DNA from: Larix kaempferi | Taxonomy: Eukaryota; Streptophyta; Pinopsida; Pinales; Pinaceae | NCBI GenBank assembly: GCA_027924585.1 | Contig: BSBM01000151.1 | Span: 11,441,501 to 11,505,500 of the forward strand | DNA length: 64,000 nucleotides | Direction: 5' to 3' | In this document: positions 46,008 to 55,578 of the stretch, piece after piece | How the letters are laid out: each line of letters begins with the position of its first letter | Numbering within the stretch: the stretch's first letter is position 1 | Made by a program: the position numbers and the translations under genes | Notes under the pieces: generated by a model | What the model was told of the DNA's origin: nothing | Seen by the model: only the letters and a program-made list of their open reading frames with translations | Databases searched by the model: none

Positions 46008-46831
46008 GTGTGTAGCTTTATTGCACATGTCTTCTTCTAGATCTGAAGGCTTTTCTTTTAAAATTTAGTAAACATATAGTTTATGTTTCTGGTGACACAA
46101 TGCAATCTGATTACTGAAAGGATGTAAAACTACAAGTTTCCTTCATGTAGAAGTGATGTGATTGTCATATTATAGATACTTTTTTTTTCAGACAATTTCC
46201 ATGTTACAATTAGCATTGTACATCTAAATATCGAAGCATTTTGAATATATTGTGTTTTCAGCTATTGATCATTTACTTGGAGTAGTTAATGTTTGTGGAT
46301 AACATGATGCGAAGTTCTCTGATACTTGGATTGCCTCCTGTTTGACATCAAAATAGTTGTGTTGCCTTTGGAATCATTCTTAATCATGGAAGGTGTTATT
46401 TGATATTGTCCTTGCAATTGGCTTGGATAGTTTTTATGAAATAACATGCTCATTTGGGAACTTGTGGTATTATGTGTTTGGCTTCCTACCTAATATTTTG
46501 TCTCTCAAAACAAAGTTCCTAGTGTTATGATTACAAGATTCCTTGAAAGGAACAGTTTGAACTAGCTCATACTATTGTTACAAAATCATGACACTTTTTG
46601 GTTTGTTTGGGGCGGATGAACACACTTATATCTTTCTAACAACAATTATTTGGATGGAACATTTGCATATATATTTGAATCATTGCTTTATATATCTCAG
46701 GTCTAGGCTATGACCATCTCAGACCAACCTTTCTTTTGATGTATATAAAAATAACTGAGAAGCAAATTAATGCCATAGCAGACAGTTATATTGTTATCTC
46801 TTATTGAAACTATCCATCCAAAGTTGTTGTT
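45978..46831 (+). repeat. ~850-bp direct duplication, copy 1
   Basis: From GAACCCAATTGAGCACA to TCCAAAGTTGTTGTT. Copy 2 is at 47,066-47,914; similar along the whole length with scattered substitutions and small gaps (roughly 93-95% by eye). Confidence 0.9.
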
Positions 46832-47065
46832 GCCTTAAGATGTTGTTATCTTTATCTCTGTGTTAATGGAACTGGGCTCTTAAACACCCTTATTCAAACC
46901 ATAATCTAGATTAAATGTTCAATGACAAATTTGGCAGAATCATATGAGTGAATATTGGATCAAAGCATTTTGTGGTCTCTTCTTCAGTATGCTTTCTTGA
47001 TAAAAGATTTGATTCTTATTGCAGGAAACGGTGGGACCTTATAATGTCTCTAAACCTCGAAGCTA

Positions 47066-47914
47066 GAACCCAATTGAGCACAACAAATGGACAAGGTGTG
47101 TATCTTTATTGCACATGTATTCTTCTAGATCTGAAGGATTTTCTTTTAAAATTTGTAAACATCTAGTTTATGTTTCTGGGACACAATGCAATCTGATTAC
47201 CGAAAGGATGTAAAACTGCAAGTTTCCTTCATGTAGAAGTGATGTGATTTCCATATTATTGATACTTTTTTTCAGACAATTTCCATGTTACAATTAGCAT
47301 TGTACATCTAAATATCAAAGCATTTTGAATATATTGTGTTTTCAGCTATTGATCATTTACTTGGAGTAGTTAATATTTGTGGATAACATGATGCGAAGTT
47401 CTCTGATACTTGGATTTCCTCCTGTTTGACATCAAAATAATCATGTTGCATTTGGAATCATTCTTAATCATGGAATGTGTTATTTGATATTGTCCCTGTA
47501 GTTGGCTTGGAAAGTTTTTATGAAAAAAAATGCTCTTTTGGGAACTTGTGGTATTTTGTGTTTGGCTTCCTACCTAATATTTTGTCTCTCAAAACAAAGT
47601 TCCTAGTGTTATGATTACAGGATTCCTTGAAAGGAACAGTTTAAACTAGATCATACTATTGTTGCAAAATCATGACACTTTTTGGTTTGTTTGGTGCATA
47701 TTAACACACTTATATCTTTCTAACAACAATTATTTGGATGGATCATTTGCATACATAGTTGAATCATTGCTTTATATATCTCAGGTCTAGGCTATGACCA
47801 TCTTAGACTAACCTTTCGTTTGATGTATATAAAAATAACTAAGAAGCAAATTAATGCCATAGAAGACAGTTATATCTTTATCTCTCATTGCAACTATCCA
47901 TCCAAAGTTGTTGT
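47066..47914 (+). repeat. ~850-bp direct duplication, copy 2
   Basis: See copy 1; the two are separated by about 234 bases. Within this spacer TTTGTGGTCTCTTCTTCAG (46,964 on) is the inverted complement of a stretch just before copy 1 (about 45,951-45,970). Confidence 0.9.
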
Positions 47915-48130
47915 TTCTTTAATATGGACTATGGAGGATGTCCTTAAGTTGAAGGAGGGGACTTCATATAATGCCAATAAGGCTGTGGATTGAAATACTT
48001 GATGTCTTGCAAGGCTAAGTTGACATTCTGATTCATGAAATCTTGATCTTTATTCCTTTTCCTGTTTAATGCAAAATTCTAATAATAATATTTGGTTCTC
48101 TTTGCAGATGGAATAGCCTTGGAAACATGC

Positions 48131-48395
48131 CTTTCCTGTTGCTACCATCAGAATTTGAATGAACACAGCATATCATATTTCATGGCACCATGTGAAACCG
48201 ACATATTAAATTGGTTGATATTGAAGATTCTAATTTTCCTATTGCTACCATCAGAGTTTGAAAGTTTGAATGAACACAACATATCTTGTTTCACTTTCAT
48301 GGCACATGTGAAGCCCACATGAAAATGCTTGATATTGAAGCCTTTAATTTTCCTGCTTCTTTCCATCAGAGTTTGAATGAGCAAACCTTTAACAC
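48131..48395 (+). repeat. ~110-bp tandem repeat, about 2.4 units
   Basis: TTTCCT.TTGCTACCATCAGA followed by GTTTGAATGA, AACAcAGCATAT and TTGATATTGAAG recurs at about 48,131, 48,235 and (partial) 48,350. It lies after an AG acceptor-like TTTGCAG (48,108). Confidence 0.7.
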
Positions 48396-48717
48396 CACAT
48401 GGCATGAACTTATTCCTGCATATAGGATTATGAAGACATCTTTATGGGCTACTTGAGTGATACATGTTGTTAAATGCTAGCAAAAAATGCACCACTAGAG
48501 CAACAACTTAATTCAGTGGTTGTAAGATTTGTAGATGTTTATTATCAAGAAACATTGTAGAGACTTCTCATAACTCATCACTATGAATCTGCGTGCTTCT
48601 GATTAAAAAAAAAAAAAAAAAAAACTTCCCAATTATTCACTGCAAATCCACTCTAAATTCTAATATAGAGCATTCTTAATAACTGCAAGGTGCACGACCC
48701 ATAAGGAATTCTATCTA

Positions 48718-48789
48718 AGGGTGCTAGCTCAATGGTAGAGCACCTTCCTTATAGGCAGGAGGTTGGTGGTTCGATTCCTTCGTGCCCTA
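48718..48789 (+). tRNA. tRNA-like gene or pseudogene, anticodon UAU
   Basis: Folds as a cloverleaf. All seven acceptor pairs form (AGGGTGC with GTGCCCT, two of them G-U) with discriminator A. D stem GCTC/GAGC is perfect. The anticodon stem CCTTC/GCAGG has one mismatch, with loop CTTATAG giving UAU (Ile AUA). T stem GGTGG/CCTTC has one U-U mismatch, loop TTCGATT. Pol III A box (TAGCTCAATGG) and B box (GGTTCGATTCC) both match consensus. No CCA, no SINE tail after it; a run of 20 A lies about 95 bases upstream (48,605-48,624). Could be a decayed organelle-derived or nuclear tRNA. Confidence 0.55.
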
Positions 48790-48804
48790 TTTATATTATG
48801 AAAC

Positions 48805-49191
48805 CACTAAAAAGAGGTAAATGACTAAAAAAATGACCAAAATTTGCATATAAACGACCACCAGTACAACATGAGAGTAAGTGACCAAAAAAATGACCAA
48901 AATATTCATATAAATGACCACTTTTGAGTTGGCGGTCATTGGTATCAAATTAGCGGTCATTTATCACGTGACAAAAAATGTGGTCATAATGACCAAATAT
49001 ATTACCAAATTAATGACCAAATATATGACCACAAGATAAGCTATAAATGACCAAGCTAAATATGACCACATTTTTGGTCGCGTGATATATGACTGCTAAT
49101 TTGTTACCAGTGGTCACCAACTCAAAAGTGGTCATTTATATGTGGATTTTGGTCATTTTTTTGGTCACTTATCTCTCATTTTGTACTAGTG
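48805..49191. mobile_element. Right terminus of the CACTA-type element / foldback MITE
   Basis: From 48,859 (CACCAGTACAACATGAGAG, a mutated terminus) to 49,191 the sequence is a near-palindrome with arms of about 130 bases, rich in ATGACCA words. Just outside, 48,805-48,858 carries another partial copy of the same arm starting CACTA. So this is either the rearranged right end of the large element or a MITE of the same family. The outer right end (31 bp) matches the left end at 29,790 perfectly. Confidence 0.75.
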
Positions 49192-49194
49192 TAA

Positions 49195-49439
49195 GGTAGA
49201 TAGAGAAACCAAATTTGTCGAACATATCCATCACATCCAAAAACAAGTTCATAATATCCTACATAAATCTAATTCCAAGTACAACCAACAACATGATCGA
49301 CCTCGAGTTCCACACAAGTTTCAAGTTGGTGATAAGGTATGGTTGCATTTGCAAAAAGAGTGCCTTACGCCCCCCCACAAGAAGCTTAGACCACTACGAT
49401 ATGGGTTGTTCTCAATCAACATCAACTACTCTCCACCGG
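49195..49439 (+). pseudogene. Ty3/gypsy integrase C-terminal fragment
   Basis: Open plus-strand frame: KVDRETKFVEHIHHIQKQVH, then SKYNQQHDRPRVPHKFQVGD, KVWLHLQKE and KLRPLRYG. This is the conserved C-terminal domain of Ty3/gypsy integrase (GDKVWL.. motif). It is in the same orientation as, and continues about 20 residues downstream of, the fragment ending at 24,458. It is interrupted at 49,440 by the 6.1-kb LTR element. Confidence 0.85.
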
Positions 49440-51060
49440 TGTTGGTTTGCTTTCCTGTTCAAGAGGTTTTCCTATGTAGACCCAGGTGCTTCACGGTACG
49501 AGATACCAACAAAACCCCTATTCACCGGCCCTTTCGGCAACAAACCGCAAGCAGTCTGAAGTCTCACCCTGAGGAGAAAATAGATGGGGTGGTTGCGGAA
49601 TCAATTTTTCACAACCTAGTGATGCGAGTGCTTAACTGACAGTTGCACAGCTTGGTAATATGGTTCCACGCGGCAGACAAGGGACTATACGGACTCTGAT
49701 ATCTTGCGTCAATGGGTCTGCGCAACACTATTAGGCTATTGCGGCGAGACATCGCAGTACTTCTTTATGGAACGGCACATCCACTATACGAGGAGGCCAG
49801 TCTGCAAGGCCTAATTCCTTCTACTTGGATTTATTGGATATCCTTTAATCATTCATCATTACTTAGATTGGTAAATACCATAACTTATGCAATTTGAACG
49901 AGACGCGCAGCGTTGTGAGCTTTGTTACTGCGATTCAACCCTTAACAAGTAACTATGTGGTTATCTCGTCGATCCATTCATTCGAGACTTATAGTTGCTT
50001 ACTGTTTAATACTTCTTCATACATGAACTACTTAGCATCTTATTCCATCCTTTCCTCAGTGAATACAGATCACAGTAAACATATAACAAGCACTAATAAT
50101 CTCATGCATGTACTGTAACTAATTTAAATCACCAATTAATGACAATCACACATAGCAAATACATAACACAATGATTTAACGTGGTTCACCCCCCCGGATG
50201 GGAAGCTACGTCCACAAGAACTGTTGTTTATTTATCTTGGAAAGGGGTACAACAGTTCTTCGCCTGCGCACTCAGCTATAGACGCTCTCCTCTCTCTCTC
50301 ACAAGATTAGGTCTCTGCGCACTCAGCTTGCAGAACCTTTACAAAATGTCTCTTAACAGAGATCTATTCAATCAACAATGAGAAAAATAACAAAATGAAG
50401 AGTAATACTTTCCTATACAAAATTGCCCTATATATAGATCATGCCCTTAGGTCATGTCTTTACATTATAAAGGTGAAACCCTTAGGTTTTACAACACTGT
50501 CACGGTTTTCCCAAAATCGGACTTACTGATATCTGGTGACGGATTTTTCAGACATATGCGCCCCAAGCTCGGTGTAGACACGTTGTCATACGCTCCTCTG
50601 TCATGCATGCCAACAGCTTGCTTCCGCCAAGCTATTGCTCCAATCACGGCCTTAGACAATTGGTTCAACTGGTAGTTATCTGGTGGTGTAACCAATTGTC
50701 TATCTCGATTTGTACCTACCCACTGCTTGGTAGTTATCGATGATCTTTGCCAAAAATAGGTCTTCTGTGACCTAACCACATTAACTGCCATCCTCCATCC
50801 ATGTTCTGCTTAGCTGGATGTCCGTCGACGTGGCACATCACGGCGCTGTACTCTTCGCAGCACCAACCTCGCAGTTCTTCTGCAACTGCACTGCGCGCAC
50901 CGTCACAGTATACCAAAACTGTGCTACGCTTCTCCTCGCAGCTTCAAAAACTGTTTTCCACAAAAAGTCTCCATCCATGCTGCGCTCGGCTTCATAGTTC
51001 ACAAAAATTAATACATTCAAAATTTGACCTCCTTGGGCCAGGCCCAATAGGCCCCTAACA
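49440..51060 (-). repeat. 3' LTR of the 6.1-kb element
   Basis: 1,621 bp. On the minus strand starts TGTTAGGGGCC and ends AACCAACA. The coding frame of the element stops (TAA) within the last bases before it. Confidence 0.9.
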
Positions 51061-51061
51061 C

Positions 51062-53910
51062 TTACTTGTGGCTCACCCTCGAGCCACCCACAACTTCTGC
51101 ATCTTCTACTTGTTCCTCCTCTTGTGGTCCGGTCGACGCAGGGAATTCATTGTATTCGACAATTAATTTCTTAACTGCTTCCTTGGTGTCCCTTTTTACT
51201 TGCATTACTGTGTCTAGCATCTCAGGTGTTATCTCTTGTCCTTCTTGTTCTTCTACCTGTTGCTGACCATCGCGCAATTCTTTCAGTTTCTCTTCGATCT
51301 CTTGTGACATGAAGCTTGCTTTTTCTAGGAAGGGTTGTGTTTTATCCCCAATTGCAGCCTCTTTCTCTCTTAAATTCCACACTTCCTTCTTTAGCGCATT
51401 GACCTCCTTGTATCTGTGGAGTCGTTCCCATGCTGGTAATGCTTTAACTTCTTGATCCAATTTTTTGAATTTTGTCTGCTTTGCTTTTAGTGCATCCTTT
51501 GCTTCTAGCCATTCTGGGTCCTCCTGAAGGGTAGCGAATGCTTTAGACGCTACTTCTAATAAACTTTCGCATTTGGCTACTTCTCTGGCTATGCTTTGTG
51601 CCGCTGCTTTTCTTCCTTAAGTTTATTCACCATCTGGCCTATCTTGATGACGGTATCTGTGGCCTCCGTTTGTATTTCAAATTCTGGTATCTCATCCGCA
51701 GCTGCGGTGATCGTGGATTCTAGCCTTTTCCGATGATCATGTTCATCTTGAAGCTCCATAGCTCTCCGCGAGCTAGCTTCTTCCAACTCTTTGTAGCTTG
51801 TTTGTAGTTCTGCTTGCCCTTTCATTGCATCCATGGTTCTCTCGTGCATTTCTTCAGAAACTTGCAACTGCAAGTAATGTAGAGCCGGCAATGTGATCTT
51901 CTCAAGATCGAGTTCTACGTGGTCTATGTCCTTTGTATCCAGGAATATTTGGTCAGGTAGCAGTAACCTTACTGCTAACGGTTGCACATGGACGATGCGG
52001 GACTTTGTTGGTGCCGTCAGAGTCCACTGTGGTGCTTGTATCTGCGGAGTGCCTCTCGACTTTGCCTCTGAGCCTGAGTCTTTCTGTACTTGTAATCTCT
52101 GTTGTACCTGTTCAAATTTTTCAGTGCTCCCGTCCAACTTATTAATGTTTTCCTTTAAGGTTTCATGAATTATATTCTCCTTCTTTTCCTTCTTGATCAG
52201 CATGTCTTCCATCTTTTCATTGACAGCCTGAGCAATCATTTCATAATCGTCCTCTTTTATTACTGTATCTACTTTTTCCTTATTTTCTTTGGCCTTTTTC
52301 CGTGGTCCCTTTTGTTGCAGTGGGCTTTTGGGGTCCTTCCTATTTAAGTTTTCTTCTATAATGGGACATGGTATTGGGTTGTCCTCCCCATCGTCGCTTT
52401 GGACGTCAAATATCTCGACCCGATACTGCGCAGGCCATTCTTTCATGAGAAGATCAATATCTTCCTCTGTCATGTGATATCGTCCCTCAAACCATTCTAT
52501 GTTCTTCTTTTGTGCCTTTGCTGAAATTTCAATGCAATGCATGTTAGCATAAAAATTTACTATTTGAATGTATTTGCTTGTTACCTCTTTTGATATTCGC
52601 GGCGTGTTGATGATAACATCGCGGAGTTGATGATAGTAGGTGTGGAACACCTCATTTGTTACATGCTGCTTCCTCGTATCTAGGTTTGCCCATAGGTTTT
52701 GATAGCGCGGTCCTCTTCAGTCATGCCTATCAATGATCACGTCGACATAGTCCTTTGGTTCCTTCCAACTGACGAACGCCATTAGGACTATCAACCATGT
52801 GAAGTGAAAATATGTTCCACTTTCCTGTACTTCCAGCATTTTGTCGACGAATTCATTTAGGAGGTACTGACACCAGTTATACTTTTCTCCTTCTGCGGCA
52901 CTTTCTCCTAGCAATACAGTGCCCGCAGTTACTTCCAGTGGTCTACATTTTCATAGAATTTTACCCGCTAACAATTGTGTTACAAAATTTGTTGCATTGT
53001 CGTTTATATCTTCATATTGATATCCTCTCATTCCCTTCGCAACAGGAGTAGTTTGTTTCATTAATGCTGCGACTTCTTTATCCTTACCTTTTCCTTGGAA
53101 GAATTTCTTTGGGTCTGCGCCCCTCTTGCTCAAACCTATTATGAGATGGATCAAATGAGGTCGACGTTACGGTCGAGCCACAGGTATCCTTGGTGCATAC
53201 ATGCCATTAAGGTTCGGACTACTGCATTAAATTCTGGAAACCTGTCAAAATGAGGGAGTCGTAATAGATTTAACAGCCCTGACTCCGCAACTCCAGATAA
53301 CCAACTTTCGGCGACTAAGTTCTGGTTGCCTTTTACATCTTTCTTCCAAAACATATACCTATCCGACTGGAACTGTGGGAATCTTGGTTCATTGTCGTCC
53401 CTCTGTATTTGTAGTAGGTCATGGTCTTCCCATTTGCATTCTTAAAACACCTTTCTGGGCTAAAAGCATTTTAATGTATAGACTGAGGTTTTTCAAGAAC
53501 TTACCTCTGAGTCCTTCAAAGAAATATGCTTCTGCTTGGCTATAGGATTTCAGCGTGTCTACAGCAAACTTAGTCACAAATCCTTCAAGTATGCTATCAG
53601 CCCAAAATTCAATGGCTCGCAATAGTGGGCTGTTGATTGCTTTGAGCTATTCAGTAAGCTCTGGACTCCACTCTGTAGGTACTCTCCCTTGGGAGCAATT
53701 CTTTCTTTCTGCGAGGCGCGATATCCACTTGTGGAGCTCGGTTGGAAACGATGCCCAAAACATTTCATGGATATCCCTCCACAAGTATATGTTTAACCAC
53801 TCTACGTCAGATAGATGTGGGTGCCTGTTTTCTTTCTTTGCGAAGTCCCTTTCGATCTTATCGCACCAAGCTGTGATCTCTTTCTTTTCTGGATGCCAAC
53901 TGTCGGACAT
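51062..53910 (-). pseudogene. Gag-like coiled-coil protein of the 6.1-kb element
   Basis: Reads from ATG 53,910 (MSDSWHPEKKEITAWCDKIE), only about 40 nt after the primer site, to TAA at 51,062, about 950 codons. Breaks: stops at 53,647, 52,951 and 52,717, and frameshifts near 53,430, 53,155 and 51,600. N-terminal half is globular and aromatic-rich (WLNIYLWRDIHEMFWASFP, MFWKKDVKGNQNLVAESWLS, YLWLDRNVDL). The C-terminal half is Lys/Glu-rich with long coiled-coil stretches (ELEEASSRRAMELQDEHDHR, NALKKEVWNLREKEAAIGDK). No zinc knuckle, no DSG or YVDD. Probably the structural protein of the element; no known family recognised. Shared LTR boundaries show it belongs to the element and is not a host gene. 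Confidence 0.75.
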
Positions 53911-53950
53911 TACTTTTATGAATCCACTATCTCATCACTGGCCTTAGCGT

Positions 53951-53963
53951 GGCAACGGAACCA
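53951..53963 (-). promoter_or_regulatory. Primer binding site, tRNA-Asp-like
   Basis: Minus strand TGGTTCCGTTGCC, 2 nt from the LTR. It matches 11 of 13 bases of the complement of plant tRNA-Asp 3' end (TGGCGCCGTTGCC), different from the tRNA-Met sites of the Copia elements here. Confidence 0.6.
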
Positions 53964-53965
53964 TT

Positions 53966-55573
53966 TGTTGGTTTGATTTCCTGTTCAAGAGGTTTTCCTA
54001 TGTAGACCCAGGTACTTCGCGGTACGAGATACCAACAAAACCCCTATTCATCGGCCCTTTCGGCAACAGACCATAAGCAGTCTGAAGTCTCACCCGAGGT
54101 GAAAATAGATGGGGTCGTTGCGGAATCAGGTTTCCACAACCTGGTGATGCGAGTGCTTAATTGACAGTTGCACAGCTTGGCAATATGCTTCCACGCGGTG
54201 GACAAGGGACTATACGGACTCTGATATCTTGCGTCAATGGGTATGGGCAACACTATTAGGCTACTGCAGTGAGACAACGCAATACTTCTTTATGGAACAG
54301 CACATCCACTAGACGAGGAGGCTAGTCTGTGAGGCCTAATTCCTTCTACTTGGATTTATTGGATATCCTTTAATCATTCATCATTACTTAGATTGGTAAA
54401 TACCATAACTTATGCAATTTGAACGAGACGCGCAGCGCTGTGAGCTTTGTTATTGCGATTCAACCCTTAACAAGTAACTATGTGGTTATCTCATCGATCC
54501 ATTGATTCGAGACTTATAAGTGCTTACTGTTTAATACTTCTTCATACATGAACTACTTAGCATCTTATTCCATCCTTTCCTCGGCGAATACAAATCACAG
54601 TAAACATATAACAAGCACTAATAATCTCATGCATGTACTGTAAGTAATTTAAATCACCAATTAATGAAAATCACACACAGCAAACACATAACACAATGAT
54701 TTAACGTGGTTCACCCCCCCGGATGGGAAGCTATGTCCACAAGAACTGTTGTTTATTTATATTGGAAAGGGGTACAACAGTTCTTCACCTGCGCACTCAG
54801 TTGCAAACACTCTTCTCTCTCTCTCTCAAGATTAGGTCTCTACGCACTCAGCTTGCAGATCCTTTACAAAATGTCTCTTAACAGAGATCTATTCAATCAA
54901 CATTGAGAAAATTAACAAAATGAAGAGTAATCCTTTCCTATACAAAATTTCCCTATATATAGATCATGCCCTTAGGTCATGTCTTTACATTACAAAGGCG
55001 AAACCCTTAGGTTTTACAAAATTGTCACGGTTTTCCCAAAACTGGACTTACTGATATCTAGTGACGGATCTTCAGTCATATGCGCGCCAACCTCGATGTA
55101 GACATGTTGTCATCTGCTCCTCTGTCATGCACGCCAACAGCTTGCTTCCGCCAAGTTGTTGCTCCAATCACGGCCTTAGACAATTGGTTCAACTGGTAGT
55201 TATCTGGTGGTGTAACCAATTGTCTATCTCAATCTGTACCTACCCACCGCTTGGTAGTTATCGGTGATCTTTGCCAAAAATAGGTCTTCTGTGACCTAAC
55301 CACATTAACTGCCATCCTCCATCCATGCTCTGCTTAGCTGGATGTCCGTCGACGTGGCACATCGCGGCGCTGTACTCCTCGCAGCACCGACCTCGCAGTT
55401 CTTCCGCAACTGCGCTGCACGCACCATCGCAGTATACCAAAACTATGCCGTGCTTCTCCTCACAGCTTCCAAAACTGTTTTCCACAAAAAGTCTCCATCC
55501 ATGCTGCGCTCGGCTTAGCAGTTCACAAAAATTAATACGTTCAAAATTTGACCTCCTTGGGCCAGGGCCAACA
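53966..55573 (-). repeat. 5' LTR of the 6.1-kb element
   Basis: 1,608 bp; aligns with the other LTR throughout, with a small gap near its minus-strand start (GGCCCAATAGGCCCC shortened). Confidence 0.9.
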
Positions 55574-55578
55574 ATCGG

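Larger units (their letters stand above)
29790..49191 (+). mobile_element. 19.4-kb CACTA-type transposon carrying host gene fragments
   Basis: Left end starts CACTAGTACAAAATGAGAG; the right end is its perfect inverted complement, and the terminal repeat is identical over 31 bp. Both sides are flanked by TAA (29,787-29,789 and 49,192-49,194), the 3-bp duplication size of CACTA (En/Spm) elements. Both subterminal regions are dense in AATGACCA / TGGTCATT in both orientations, as in CACTA subterminal repeats. Cargo on the plus strand: SUD1, LON2 and DYW fragments, unidentified exon-like pieces, a tRNA-like gene. No TNPD transposase was found, so the element would be non-autonomous. Alternative: two unrelated family members whose outer ends happen to bracket the region; the terminal part 48,859-49,191 is itself nearly a foldback MITE. 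Confidence 0.65.
49440..55573 (-). mobile_element. 6.1-kb non-autonomous LTR retrotransposon (Gag-only type)
   Basis: LTRs 49,440-51,060 and 53,966-55,573 (TGTTGGTTTG ... AACA in plus orientation), flanked by ACCGG (49,435-49,439) and ATCGG (55,574-55,578), a 5-bp target duplication with one mismatch. The internal region is only 2.9 kb, with one long broken minus-strand reading frame and no protease, integrase, RT or RNase H. Structure resembles TR-GAG elements, which rely on an autonomous partner. LTRs are roughly 94% identical by eye. Confidence 0.88.

Noticed and set aside
48605-48789. tRNA-derived SINE with the poly(A) at 48,605
   Set aside because: The A-run is upstream of the tRNA-like head in the same orientation and there is no tail after it, so this is not SINE structure.
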